A DNA stretch of 64,000 nucleotides, from NCBI RefSeq assembly GCF_007830265.1, contig NZ_VLKE01000001.1:4712001-4776000 (forward strand), read 5' to 3'. Shown piece after piece: positions 16,849 through 25,666 of the stretch; position 1 is the first letter of the stretch, and each line of letters opens with the position of its first letter. The DNA comes from Micromonospora olivasterospora (GTDB taxonomy: Bacteria > Actinomycetota > Actinomycetes > Mycobacteriales > Micromonosporaceae). The translations under genes were made by a program, and so were the position numbers. The notes under the pieces were generated by a model, which made no database searches, was not told the origin of the DNA, and saw nothing but the letters and a program-made list of their open reading frames with translations.

Positions 16849-17471
16849 TCAGATTCCGCAGCTCGGGGCCGACCAGGACTGGCTGGGTGAGTTGCCCAGG
16901 TGGGTGTGGTCGTCGTGGGCCGGGTAGCCGGGGCCGAGGATGTTGGTGAAGCCGTGGTATCGGGCCTGCTGGGCCATCCGGCAGAACGAGGGCGAGCCGG
17001 TCAGGTCCACCCCGTCGCCGTAGAGGTGCCGGCTGCCGGCCGCCCCGCCGACCGCGTTGTTGCAGGCGTAGCTGCGGAAGCCGCTGCTGATGTAGAGCGG
17101 CAGCCGCCGAGGGCCTTCCGCATTGCCTGGAGCTTCCGGCGCGCCTGGAGGGCGTAGATCTGGTTGAAGGTCTGCGGGCCGGCGACGCCGTCGGCGCCCA
17201 GGCCGTACGCCTGCTGGAACCGGATCACCGCGGACCGGGTCCCCGGGCCGAACGCGCCGTCGATGTCGATCCGCGAGGCGTAGCCGGGGTAGCCGGAGAC
17301 GCGGATCCGGAGCTGGCGGACGTCCTCGCCGGACATGCCCTGGGACAGGGCGCGTCCCCAGGTGTAGCAGCCGTCGGCGTGGGCTGCTCCGGCGGTGGCG
17401 GTGACGCCGACCACCGTGCTGGCGGCGGTGAGCGCGAGGGCCGCGAGGATCTTGCCGATTCGTCGGATCAC
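16849..17471 (-). pseudogene. Secreted peptidoglycan-binding/M15 peptidase (D-Ala carboxypeptidase type), frameshifted
   Basis: Signal peptide (VIRRIGKILAALALTAAS...AGAAHA, GTG 17471) followed by a peptidoglycan-binding type-1 repeat (SQGMSGEDVRQLRIRV ... DGAFGPGTRSAVIRFQQAYG). The M15 catalytic part follows with SSGFRSYACNN, SRHLYGDGVDL (zinc His and Asp) and DHTHLG (zinc His). Near 17101-17108 the frame shifts by one base between KALGG and LPLYISSG. The linker after IYALQ is also about 35-45 residues shorter than I expect for the family. The protein would trim peptidoglycan outside the cell if intact. The frameshift may be an error, but the missing linker suggests true damage or a divergent member. 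Confidence 0.7.
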
Positions 17472-17658
17472 GGGTACGCCATCGTTGAATGCAAGTGTTC
17501 CAATGTGTAGGAGTTTCATGGTTGGGCGTTGATTCGTCAACAACTTGCAGCAACGGGCGGTGGAATTTGCAGCGAAAGGCGGCGGTCACGCGTCGACGGC
17601 ACCGTGCCGCGACAGTCGGCGGTCGCCGGCCGGCGGGACGGTCCGTAGGATCGCGTCT

Positions 17659-18207
17659 GTGACTGGGGCGGAGCGGCACACGGACAGCGGCGGGATGGCC
17701 GACGGCCTGGAGCGGCTCTGGACGCCGCACCGGATGACGTACATCTCCGGCGAGGACCGCCCCGCCGAGGGCTACGAGAAGCCGACCGGCTGCCCGTTCT
17801 GCCGGGCGCCGCAGCTGCCGCCCGGGGAGAGCCTGCTCGTGGCGCGCGGGCGGCACGTCTTCGCGGTGCTCAACCTCTACCCGTACAACCCGGGCCACCT
17901 GCTGGTCTGCCCGTACCGGCACGTCGCCGACTACACCGACCTGGACGAGCCGGAGACCGCCGAGCTGGCCGCGTTCACCCAGACCGCGATGCGAATGGTG
18001 CGCAAGGTCAGCAACGCGCACGGGTTCAACCTCGGGATGAACCAGGGCGGCGTGGCCGGCGCCGGGATCGCCGCGCACCTGCACCAGCACGTCGTGCCCC
18101 GCTGGGGCGGGGACGCCAACTTCATGCCGGTCATCGGCCGCACGAAGGTCCTCCCGCAGCTCCTGACGGACACCCGCGACCTCTTCACCCGCGCCTGGCC
18201 CACCTGA
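17659..18207 (+). CDS. HIT-family nucleotide hydrolase (AP4A phosphorylase-like)
   Basis: 182-residue histidine-triad protein with the catalytic HLHQHVVPRW (His-phi-His-phi-His) near 137-146, GHLLVCPYRH in the nucleotide fold, and a CPFC pair near 50. The start is taken at GTG 17659; MADGLERLW, 12 residues further, is the alternative. Its place between thrS and pgsA is the standard actinobacterial order (as in Mycobacterium tuberculosis Rv2614c-Rv2612c). The M. tuberculosis relative is an AP4A phosphorylase. Confidence 0.85.
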   Translation: MTGAERHTDSGGMADGLERLWTPHRMTYISGEDRPAEGYEKPTGCPFCRAPQLPPGESLLVARGRHVFAVLNLYPYNPGHLLVCPYRHVADYTDLDEPETAELAAFTQTAMRMVRKVSNAHGFNLGMNQGGVAGAGIAAHLHQHVVPRWGGDANFMPVIGRTKVLPQLLTDTRDLFTRAWPT

Positions 18208-18221
18208 CCCCCGGTCTCGCG

Positions 18222-18291
18222 CGATCTTGCACTTTCGGCCCCCGGAACGGGCGTGATTGCGGCTTTTGTCGGGGCGGAAAGTGCAAGATCG
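18222..18291. repeat. 70-bp dispersed palindromic element, copy 1
   Basis: Perfect 14-bp inverted arms (CGATCTTGCACTTT at 18222-18235, complement at 18278-18291) enclose a 42-base centre with GGCCCC and GGGGC patches. The flanks also pair (TGACCCC before, GGGGTCA after). Two more copies lie at 34899 and 61367. Confidence 0.85.
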
Positions 18292-18298
18292 GCGGGGT

Positions 18299-18442
18299 CA
18301 GCGCGCGAGCACCGCCGCCAGCAGGGCCGGCCAGCGCCGCGAAGAGCCCCGTTGGCGGCGGGCGTCGCAGGTAGGTCGCGCCGAAGAAGGGGGTGTCCTC
18401 GCCGTCGGTGTCCACCCCGAGCCGCCGCTTGGCGCCGATCAT
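18299..18442 (-). pseudogene. Small or decayed unidentified reading frame opposite the aldo/keto reductase leader
   Basis: Minus-strand sequence with real-protein character begins at ATG 18442 (MIGAKRRLGVDTDGEDTPFF, then GATYLRR) and, after a probable +/-1 shift near 18340, ends in RRWPALLAAVLAR and a TGA at 18299. Protein-like residues continue upstream of the ATG (AIPTWAKGRELGRCG) into the aldo/keto reductase gene, so this may be the end of a larger lost gene. I do not recognise a family. Confidence 0.3.
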
Positions 18443-18498
18443 GCCGCAACGGCCGAGTTCCCTGCCCTTCGCCCAGGTCGGGATGGCACGATCTGGCC

Positions 18499-19524
18499 GT
18501 GGCAGTGACGACACGGACCCTGGGCCGCAGCGGCATCGAGGTGGGTGCCCTCGGCATGGGGTGCTGGGCGATCGGCGGTCCCTGGGCCGACGGCGTCCGG
18601 CCGCTGGGCTGGGGAGCGGTCGACGACGACGAGTCGGTCCGGGCGATCCGCCGGGCGCTCGACCTCGGCGTGAACCTGTTCGACACCGCCGACACATACG
18701 GGGCGGGGCACGGCGAGCGGATCCTCGGCCGGGCCCTGGCCGGCCGGCGCGACGAGGCCGTGGTCGCCACCAAGTGGGGCTTCACCTTCGACGAGGCCAC
18801 CCGGCAGGCCACCGGGCAGGACGCGTCCCCGGAGTACCTGCGCCGGGCGGTGCGGGACTCGCTGCGCCGGCTGGGCACCGACCGGATCGACCTGTACCAG
18901 CTGCACCTGGGCGACCTGCCGGTGCCGCGGGCCGAGGCGCTGATCGGCGCCTGCGAGGAGTTGGTCGCCGACGGGCTGGTGCGGGCGTACGGCTGGAGCA
19001 CCGACCGGGCCGACCGGGCGGCCCGCCTCGGGCACAGCGCCCCGCACGCCACCGCCGTGCAGCACACCCTGTCGGTGCTGCGCGACGCTCCCGAACTGCT
19101 CGCCGTCTGCGACAAGTACGACCTGGCCAGCGTCAACCGCAGCCCGCTCGGGATGGGCCTGCTCACCGGGAAGTACGTCGCGGGCGCCACGCTGCCCCGG
19201 GACGACGTACGCGGCCTCGCGCCGAGCTGGCTGGAGTGGTTCCGTGGCGGCCGACCCGCCCCGGAGTGGCTGCGCCGGGTCCAGGCCGTCCGGGCGGCGC
19301 TGACCGCCGACGGGCGCACGCCCGCCCAGGGCGCGCTGGGCTGGATCTGGGCGCGCAGCGAGCGCACCGTCCCGATCCCCGGCTGCCGCACCGTGGCGCA
19401 GGTCGAGGAGAACGCCGCCGCCCTGGCGCGCGGTCCGCTGCCGCCCGACCAGTTCGCCGAGGTCGAGCGCCAACTGGCCGCGCTGCGCTCCGCCGCCCTC
19501 CGCGCCGCCACCCAGCACCCCTGA
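18499..19524 (+). CDS. Aldo/keto reductase
   Basis: 341-residue NADPH-dependent (beta/alpha)8 oxidoreductase. The catalytic tetrad is visible: Asp and Tyr in FDTADTYGAGHGERILG (near 55-71), Lys in VVATKWGF and His in LYQLHLGD. The C-terminal cofactor region IPGCRTVAQVEENAAAL is the usual NADP site. Substrate unknown. It is inserted between the HIT gene and pgsA together with the EF-G2 gene on the opposite strand. Confidence 0.85.
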   Translation: MAVTTRTLGRSGIEVGALGMGCWAIGGPWADGVRPLGWGAVDDDESVRAIRRALDLGVNLFDTADTYGAGHGERILGRALAGRRDEAVVATKWGFTFDEATRQATGQDASPEYLRRAVRDSLRRLGTDRIDLYQLHLGDLPVPRAEALIGACEELVADGLVRAYGWSTDRADRAARLGHSAPHATAVQHTLSVLRDAPELLAVCDKYDLASVNRSPLGMGLLTGKYVAGATLPRDDVRGLAPSWLEWFRGGRPAPEWLRRVQAVRAALTADGRTPAQGALGWIWARSERTVPIPGCRTVAQVEENAAALARGPLPPDQFAEVERQLAALRSAALRAATQHP

Positions 19525-19662
19525 CCGTCCCACCGATCATGGACTCGCGGCGTCCCGCAAGACGGGCAAAACGTGGCACCACGGCCACCGCAAGCCGCCT
19601 CACCGCCATCGACGGCCAAGCCAACGTCGCCTGAACCGCCCATGATCGCCTGACCTGCAGGC

Positions 19663-21822
19663 TCAGGAGGCGCCGCTGTGCTCCTTGCGCACCTGCTCGG
19701 CCAGGTGGGCGGGCATCGGCTCGTAGCGGGCGAAGGCGCGGCGGAACGTGCCGGTGCCCGAGGTCATCGAGCGCAGCTCGACGGCGTACCGGAGCAGTTC
19801 GGTGGCGGGCACCTCGGCGCGGACCAGGGTGCGGCCGTCCGCGTCCGGGTCGGGCTCGGTGCCGAGCACCCGGCCGCGCCGGCCGGACAGGTCGCCCATG
19901 ACCGCGCCGACGGCGGAGTCGGGCACCCGGACGACCACCTCGTCCACCGGCTCCAGCAGGGCCGGCTGGCCCCGCTCGGCGGCGTCGCGCAACGCCAGCG
20001 CCCCGGCCGTCTGGAACGCCGCGTCGGAGGAGTCCACGCTGTGCGCCTTGCCGTCGGACAGGGTGACCCGCAGGTCCACCACCGGGTGGCCGGCGACGAG
20101 GCCGCGCTCCATCTGGGCCCGCACGCCCTTCTCCACCGACGGGATGTAGTTGTGCGGCACCGCGCCGCCCACCACCCGGTCGACGAACTCGAAGCCGCCG
20201 CCCCGGGGCAGCGGCTCCACCTCGATGTCGCAGATCGCGTACTGGCCGTGGCCCCCGGACTGCTTGACGTGCCGGCCGTGCCCCTTCGCGGGCGCGGTGA
20301 GGGTCTCCCGGCACGCCACCCGCACCGGCTCGGTGTCCAGCTCGACACCGCCGCCGCGCAGCCGGTCGAGCACCACGTCCGCGTGCGCCTCGCCCATCGT
20401 CCACAGCACCAGCTGGTGGGTCTCCGGGTTGCGCTCCAGCCGCAGCGTCGGGTCGCCCGCCACCAGCCGGGCCAGGTTGCGGGCCAGGGCGTCCTCGTCG
20501 GCCCGGCTGCGCGCGACGATCGCCACCGGCAGCAGCGGCTCCGGCATGTCCCACGGCGCCACCAGCAACGGGTCGTCCTTGGCGGAGATCGTGTCGCCGG
20601 TCTCCGCGCTGCCCGACTTGGTGATCGCGCAGATGTCGCCGGCCACGCACAGGGGCACCTCGCGCAGGGCCGCCCCGAGCGGGCTGTAGAGGTGCCCGAC
20701 CCGCTCGTCGGCGTCGTGGTCGGGGTGCCCGCGCTCGGTCATGCCGTGCCCGGCGACGTGGACGGTGTGCTCCGGGCGCAGCGTGCCGGAGAAGACCCGG
20801 ACCAGCGAGACCCGCCCGACGTGCCGGTCGACCGTCGTCTTGACCACCTCGGCGACGAGCGGGCCGTCCGGGTCGCAGGTCAGCGGCGGCCGGGGCGAGC
20901 CGTCCAGCCCGGTCACGGCGGGCAGCTCGTGCTCCGGCGGCGACGGGAACGCGGCGACCAGCCCGTCCAGCAGCGCGTCCAGGCCCACGCCGGTGTCGAC
21001 GGAGACGGGGACGACCGGGTAGAAGTGCCCCCGGGCGACCGCCTTCTCCAGGTCGGCGATCAGCACCTCGGTGTCGATCTCCTCGCCGGCGAGGTAGCGG
21101 TCCATGAGGGACTCGTCCTCGCTCTCGGCGATGATCCCCTCGATCAGCTCGTCGCGGGCCTCGGCGATGGCCGGCAGGTGCTCCGGGTCCGGCTCGCGGA
21201 CCTGCGCCGGCAGGCCGGCGGTGTAGTCGAAGACCCGGCGGGTGACCAGGCCGAGCAGGCCGGCCACGGACTCGCCCTCGTCGTCCAGCATGGGCAGGTA
21301 CAGCGGCAGCACGTTGTCACCGAAGACGCGCTGGCACAGCGCCACGGTCTCGTCGAAGTCGGCGCGCGGGTGGTCCAGCCGGGTCACCGCGACCGCCCGG
21401 GGCATCTCCACCGCGGCGCACTCCTCCCAGAGGGCGACGGTGGCGGCGTCCATCCCGCCGGCGGCAGAGACCACGAAGAGCGCGGCGTCGGCGGCCCGCA
21501 GACCGGCGCGCAGTTCGCCGACGAAGTCGGCGTAGCCCGGGGTGTCCAACAGGTTGATCTTCACGTCCCGGTGCAGCAGCGGGGCGCAGGCCAGGCTCAC
21601 CGACCGCTGCTGGCGGACGGCCGCCGGGTCGTGGTCGCAGACCGTGGTGCCGTCGGTGACCGTGCCGGCCCGGCCGATGGTGCCGCTGGCCGCGAGCAGC
21701 GCCTCCACCAGGGTCGTCTTGCCCGCACCGGAGTGCCCGACGAGCACCACGTTGCGAACCCTGCCGGGCTCGGTCACCACCGGCGCGCCGCCGGTGACAC
21801 CCTTCTCACTCTTCTGCGCCAT
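19663..21822 (-). CDS. Elongation factor G-like GTPase (EF-G2)
   Basis: 719-residue translation-factor GTPase of the actinobacterial EF-G2 type, not the essential fusA. G1 loop GHSGAGKTTL (about 28-37), DTPGYADF (G3, near 93-100) and domains II-V (…SGGHGQYAICDIEVEPLP in domain IV) are present at full length. The G4 motif expected as NKxD reads TRLD here, which would weaken guanine specificity. The ATG at 21822 has GGGAGG upstream. EF-G2 relatives in mycobacteria show little ribosome-dependent GTPase activity; the role is unclear. Confidence 0.85.
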   Translation of the reverse strand: MAQKSEKGVTGGAPVVTEPGRVRNVVLVGHSGAGKTTLVEALLAASGTIGRAGTVTDGTTVCDHDPAAVRQQRSVSLACAPLLHRDVKINLLDTPGYADFVGELRAGLRAADAALFVVSAAGGMDAATVALWEECAAVEMPRAVAVTRLDHPRADFDETVALCQRVFGDNVLPLYLPMLDDEGESVAGLLGLVTRRVFDYTAGLPAQVREPDPEHLPAIAEARDELIEGIIAESEDESLMDRYLAGEEIDTEVLIADLEKAVARGHFYPVVPVSVDTGVGLDALLDGLVAAFPSPPEHELPAVTGLDGSPRPPLTCDPDGPLVAEVVKTTVDRHVGRVSLVRVFSGTLRPEHTVHVAGHGMTERGHPDHDADERVGHLYSPLGAALREVPLCVAGDICAITKSGSAETGDTISAKDDPLLVAPWDMPEPLLPVAIVARSRADEDALARNLARLVAGDPTLRLERNPETHQLVLWTMGEAHADVVLDRLRGGGVELDTEPVRVACRETLTAPAKGHGRHVKQSGGHGQYAICDIEVEPLPRGGGFEFVDRVVGGAVPHNYIPSVEKGVRAQMERGLVAGHPVVDLRVTLSDGKAHSVDSSDAAFQTAGALALRDAAERGQPALLEPVDEVVVRVPDSAVGAVMGDLSGRRGRVLGTEPDPDADGRTLVRAEVPATELLRYAVELRSMTSGTGTFRRAFARYEPMPAHLAEQVRKEHSGAS

Positions 21823-22070
21823 GGGGCGCACCTCCCTCAGCCGGTGTTTGGTGGCGACCGCCGCGCGCGACGGGGGAGCGGCCCGGGCGGGTTCCGCGGC
21901 GATATCCTCCGGTGATCTGGTGGACAGCGGGTACGGGACGGGCGGACAGGTGAGCTGCCTCACCCCCATGCTCGATCTCACACCGGTTGCCGGCGCCGCA
22001 CAAGACTTCGGGGCGGCGCGACGCCCGGGGCGTGCCGCCGCCGGGGTCGGCCGTTATCGTGGGGACCGCC

Positions 22071-22703
22071 ATGGCGAAGATCTTCCAAGTGTCGGCCCGC
22101 GCGGGGATGACCCGCGTCGTCGAGCCGATCGCGCGCGGCCTGCTTCGCGCGGGCGTGTCTCCCAACGCGGTCACCGTGGCGGGCACCCTCGGGGTGCTCG
22201 TCGGCGCGCTCGGCCTCGGTGCCCGCGGGCACCTGGTCGCCGGCGCCCTCTTCGTGACGGTCTTCGCGCTCACCGACCTGCTCGACGGGACGATGGCCCG
22301 GATGAGCGGCGGGTCCACCCGGTTCGGCGCGTTCCTCGACTCGAGCATGGACCGGGTCGCCGACAGCGCCGTCTTCGGCGCGGTCGCGTACTGGCTGGCC
22401 ACCCAGGGCGACCACGCCGGCGTCGCCGCCGCGCTGCTCTGCCTGGCCGCCGGGGGCCTGGTCTCCTACGTCAAGGCCCGCGCCGAGGGGCTCGGGATGA
22501 CCTGCAACGTGGGCATCGCCGAGCGCACCGAGCGGCTGCTCATCGTCGGCGTCGGCGGGCTGCTCACCGGCCTCGGCGTCCCGTACGCCCTCCAGATCGC
22601 GCTCTGGCTGCTGGCCGCCGTCTCGGTCTTCACCGTGGGCCAGCGGATACGGCACGTGTACCGGCAGGCGCGCGAGGTCACCCCGAGCGGGCAGCCGGGG
22701 TGA
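22071..22703 (+). CDS. pgsA: Phosphatidylinositol phosphate synthase (CDP-alcohol phosphatidyltransferase)
   Basis: 210-residue membrane enzyme that joins CDP-diacylglycerol to inositol phosphate in actinobacterial phospholipid synthesis. The CDP-OH-P motif is complete: Asp69 and Asp72 in DLLDGTMAR, then Gly87, Asp90 and Asp94 in FGAFLDSSMD, which bind metals and catalyse. About five to six transmembrane helices. Its stop overlaps the acyltransferase start (GTGA), and pimA follows, forming the PIM lipid operon. Confidence 0.93.
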   Translation: MAKIFQVSARAGMTRVVEPIARGLLRAGVSPNAVTVAGTLGVLVGALGLGARGHLVAGALFVTVFALTDLLDGTMARMSGGSTRFGAFLDSSMDRVADSAVFGAVAYWLATQGDHAGVAAALLCLAAGGLVSYVKARAEGLGMTCNVGIAERTERLLIVGVGGLLTGLGVPYALQIALWLLAAVSVFTVGQRIRHVYRQAREVTPSGQPG

Positions 22704-23650
22704 ACCTCACCGAGCTCGGCTACGTCGCCGGCTGGCGCCTGGTCCGCGCGCTGCCCCGGCCCGTGGCCGCCGCGGCCTTCCGCGTGGGCGCCGACCGCGC
22801 CCACCGCTCCGGCGGGGCGGGTACGGCCCGGCTGCGCGCCAACCTGCGCCGGGTGGTCGGCCCCGGGCTGCCCGAGGCCGAGCTGGACGACCTGCTCCGG
22901 CGGGGCCTGCGCTCGTACGCCCGGTACTGGATGGAGGCGTTCCGGCTGCCGGCGCTGAGTCGGGAGCAGATCCTCACCGGGTTCCGGCTCGACCCGGCGG
23001 GGGTCGAGTCGCTCGGCGCCGACGTCGCCGCCGGCCGGGGAGCCGTCGTGGCGCTGCCGCACGCCGGCAACTGGGACGCCGCCGGCGCCTGGGTGGCGGC
23101 CACCGGCTGGCCGATCACCACCGTCGCCGAGCGGCTCAAGCCGGAGGGCGTCTACCAGCGCTTCCTGGCCTTCCGCCGGAGCCTGGGCATGGAGATCCTG
23201 CCCACCTCCGGTGGTGCACGGCCCGCGTTCGACGTGCTGGTGGACCGGCTGCGGGCCGGCACGGTGGTGCCGCTGCTGGCCGACCGGGACCTCTCCGCCC
23301 GGGGCGTGGAGGTCGACTTCTTCGGCGCGCGCACCCGGATGCCCCCCGGCCCGGCCCTGCTCGCCCTGCACACCGGCGCCCCGCTCTACGTCGCCCACAT
23401 GTGGTACGAGCCGGACGCCGCGTGCGGCGCGCTCGAAGGGCCGCTGGTCCTGCCCGGCGCGGCCGACGCGCCGCTGGACCAGCGGGTCCGGGCGCTGACC
23501 CAGCGGCTCGCGGACACCCTGGCGGCCGGCATCGCCCGACATCCGGAGGACTGGCACATGTTGCAGCGGATGTGGCTGGATCAGCGCGGCGCGGGCGACG
23601 TGGGGGCCGCGCCCGTTCCCGCGCCACCGGCCGCAGACGGAACGGTCTGA
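22700..23650 (+). CDS. Phosphatidylinositol mannoside acyltransferase (PatA type)
   Basis: 316-residue acyltransferase of the LPLAT/HtrB fold, expected to acylate mannose on PIM1/PIM2 at the inner membrane. The HX4D motif is in LPHAGNWDAAG (His and Asp, near 117-123), with PLLADRDLSARGVEVDFFGA as the second conserved block and a membrane-associating N-terminus. GTG 22700 overlaps the pgsA stop. Gene order pgsA-patA-pimA matches M. tuberculosis Rv2612c-Rv2610c. Confidence 0.88.
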   Translation: MNLTELGYVAGWRLVRALPRPVAAAAFRVGADRAHRSGGAGTARLRANLRRVVGPGLPEAELDDLLRRGLRSYARYWMEAFRLPALSREQILTGFRLDPAGVESLGADVAAGRGAVVALPHAGNWDAAGAWVAATGWPITTVAERLKPEGVYQRFLAFRRSLGMEILPTSGGARPAFDVLVDRLRAGTVVPLLADRDLSARGVEVDFFGARTRMPPGPALLALHTGAPLYVAHMWYEPDAACGALEGPLVLPGAADAPLDQRVRALTQRLADTLAAGIARHPEDWHMLQRMWLDQRGAGDVGAAPVPAPPAADGTV

Positions 23651-23719
23651 GGCGGGGAGGCGTGGTGGGCGCGAGGAGTGCGGCGCGGTGGCGCCCCGCG
23701 GACGAGGGCCGGTTCTGAC

Positions 23720-24889
23720 GTGCGGATCGGCATCGTGTGCCCGTACTCGTTCGACGTGCCCGGCGGGGTCCAGAACCACGTCACGGACCTGGCCGAGGCG
23801 CTGATCGGGCTCGGGCACGAGGTGAGCGTGCTCGCCCCCGCCGACGAGGACGCCCCGCTGCCGCCGTACGTGGTGCCCGCGGGCCGGGCCGTGCCGCTGC
23901 CGTACAACGGGTCGGTGGCGCGCATCGCGTTCGGCCCGGTCTCCACCGCCCGGGTGCGCCGCTGGCTCACCCGGGGCGACTTCGACGTGCTGCACGTGCA
24001 CGAGCCGCTGACGCTGAGCCTGTCGATGCTCGCCGTGCTCTCCGCCCGGGGCCCGGTGGTGGCGACCTTCCACACGGCGATCACCCGGTCCCGGATGCTC
24101 GCCGCCGCGCAGGGCGCGCTCCAGATCGTGCTGGAGCGCATCACCGCCCGGATCGCCGTCAGCGCGCTGGCCCGCAAGGTGCAGGTCGAGCACCTGGACG
24201 GCGGCGCGGTGGAGATCCCCAACGGCGTGACGGTCGCCAAGTTCACCGGGGCGGCGCCGTTGCCCGGCTGGCCGGGGGAGTGCGGGCCCGGCGAGGGCGG
24301 CTCGGTCGGCTTCCTCGGCCGGTTCACCGAGCCCCGCAAGGGCTTCCCCGTCCTGCGGGACGCCTTCGTCGACCTGGCCCGCCGCCGTCCCGGGCTGCGG
24401 CTGCTGGTGGCCGGGCCGGGCGACCCGGACGACCTGTTCGACCAGTTCCCGGCCGATCTGCGCGACCGGGTCACGTTCCTCGGCCTGGTGCCGGAGGAGG
24501 ACAAGGCGCGCATGCTGCGCAGCGTGCACCTGTACGTCGCCCCGAACACCGGCGGCGAGTCCTTCGGCATGATCCTCACCGAGGCGCTGGCCGCCGGCAC
24601 CACGGTCGTGGCCAGCGACCTGGACGCGTTCCGCCGGGTGCTCGACGGCGGCCGGGCCGGGCGGCTGTTCGCCACGGGCGACGCGGCGGCCCTGCGCGAG
24701 GCCCTGGCCGAGTTGTTGGACGACCCGGGGCGGCGGGCCGAGTTGACCGCCTGCGGCGACCAGGTGGTGGCGCAGTTCGACTGGCCGGTGGTCGCCCGCC
24801 GGGTGCTGGAGGTGTACGCGGCGGCGATCGAGGCGACCGACGGGCGGGTCATCGACCAGGAGTGGGCGGAGCTGGGCCGGCCGGAGTGA
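23720..24889 (+). CDS. pimA: Phosphatidylinositol alpha-mannosyltransferase
   Basis: 389-residue GT4 glycosyltransferase that adds the first mannose from GDP-mannose to phosphatidylinositol. Conserved elements: CPYSFDVPGGVQNHV (residues 7-21, acceptor site), the FHTAITRS loop with the membrane-proximal His, GRFTEPRKGFPVL where the Arg and Lys bind phosphate, and the E-x7-E motif ESFGMILTEA. GTG 23720 gives the canonical MRIGIV start. Third gene of the PIM operon. Confidence 0.92.
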   Translation: MRIGIVCPYSFDVPGGVQNHVTDLAEALIGLGHEVSVLAPADEDAPLPPYVVPAGRAVPLPYNGSVARIAFGPVSTARVRRWLTRGDFDVLHVHEPLTLSLSMLAVLSARGPVVATFHTAITRSRMLAAAQGALQIVLERITARIAVSALARKVQVEHLDGGAVEIPNGVTVAKFTGAAPLPGWPGECGPGEGGSVGFLGRFTEPRKGFPVLRDAFVDLARRRPGLRLLVAGPGDPDDLFDQFPADLRDRVTFLGLVPEEDKARMLRSVHLYVAPNTGGESFGMILTEALAAGTTVVASDLDAFRRVLDGGRAGRLFATGDAAALREALAELLDDPGRRAELTACGDQVVAQFDWPVVARRVLEVYAAAIEATDGRVIDQEWAELGRPE

Positions 24890-25032
24890 CCGCCGGGACC
24901 GATGTGACCGCCGTGGCCGGTGTGCCGGAGTGAGCCGGTGACCGCCGTGGCGGGGGAGGCCGGCGTGGGCCGCGCCCCGGGGCCGTTGCGCGGAGCCGCC
25001 GCGCCGGTCGGGTGAGAGGGGACAGCACTACG

Positions 25033-25533
25033 ATGCCGGGCATGTGGTGGGTGGGGGGCACGACCCTGGTCGTCGGGCTGGTCGTGGCGTACCTGGTCTG
25101 GACGGCCGGCCGGGTCGAGCGGCTGCGCGTCCGGGTGGAGTCCGCGGCCCGGGCCCTCGACGCGCACCTGCTGCGCCGGGCGGCGGCCGCCGCGGTGCTG
25201 GCCGAGCGGCGCTACGGCGTGGAGCTGTACGCGGCGGCCCGCATCGCCCTGGACGCCGAGCCGGAGGAGCGGGAGGCGGCCGAGAACGACCTCACCCGGC
25301 AGCTGCGCGCCGTGCCGCTGGACCCGGCGGAGGCGGACTGCGCCGCGGTGATCGCCGCGAGCCGCCGCCTGGCGCTGGCCCGCCAGGTGCACACCGACCT
25401 GGTCCGGGACGCCCGCGCGGCTCGCGGCCGGCGCCTGGTGCGCCTGTTGCGGATGGGACGCCGGCACCCGTGGCCGCGCTACTTCGACATCGACGATCCC
25501 ACCCTGGAACTGCCCGCGGACGTCCCGGCCTGA
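25033..25533 (+). CDS. Membrane-anchored helical hypothetical protein
   Basis: 166 residues, starting at ATG 25033 ([12 protein letters not shown] 25042 is possible). One N-terminal transmembrane helix ([17 protein letters not shown]) is followed by a long Arg/Ala-rich helical domain resembling LemA-type coiled coils ([17 protein letters not shown]) and an acidic end. The equivalent position in mycobacteria (Rv2609c) encodes a membrane protein with a Nudix domain; no Nudix box is seen here. Function unknown. Confidence 0.7.
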   Translation: MPGMWWVGGTTLVVGLVVAYLVWTAGRVERLRVRVESAARALDAHLLRRAAAAAVLAERRYGVELYAAARIALDAEPEEREAAENDLTRQLRAVPLDPAEADCAAVIAASRRLALARQVHTDLVRDARAARGRRLVRLLRMGRRHPWPRYFDIDDPTLELPADVPA

Positions 25534-25666
25534 GCCAGGCCGCCGGGGGGGGGTGAGGACGGCCACAGAACAGGCCACCGTGGGTCTGATTGGCTGTCGG
25601 CGACGCGTTGACCCCGTCGTAACATTCGAACGAGCCAGCCCCGAGCACGCCGAGGAGCGATTAACC

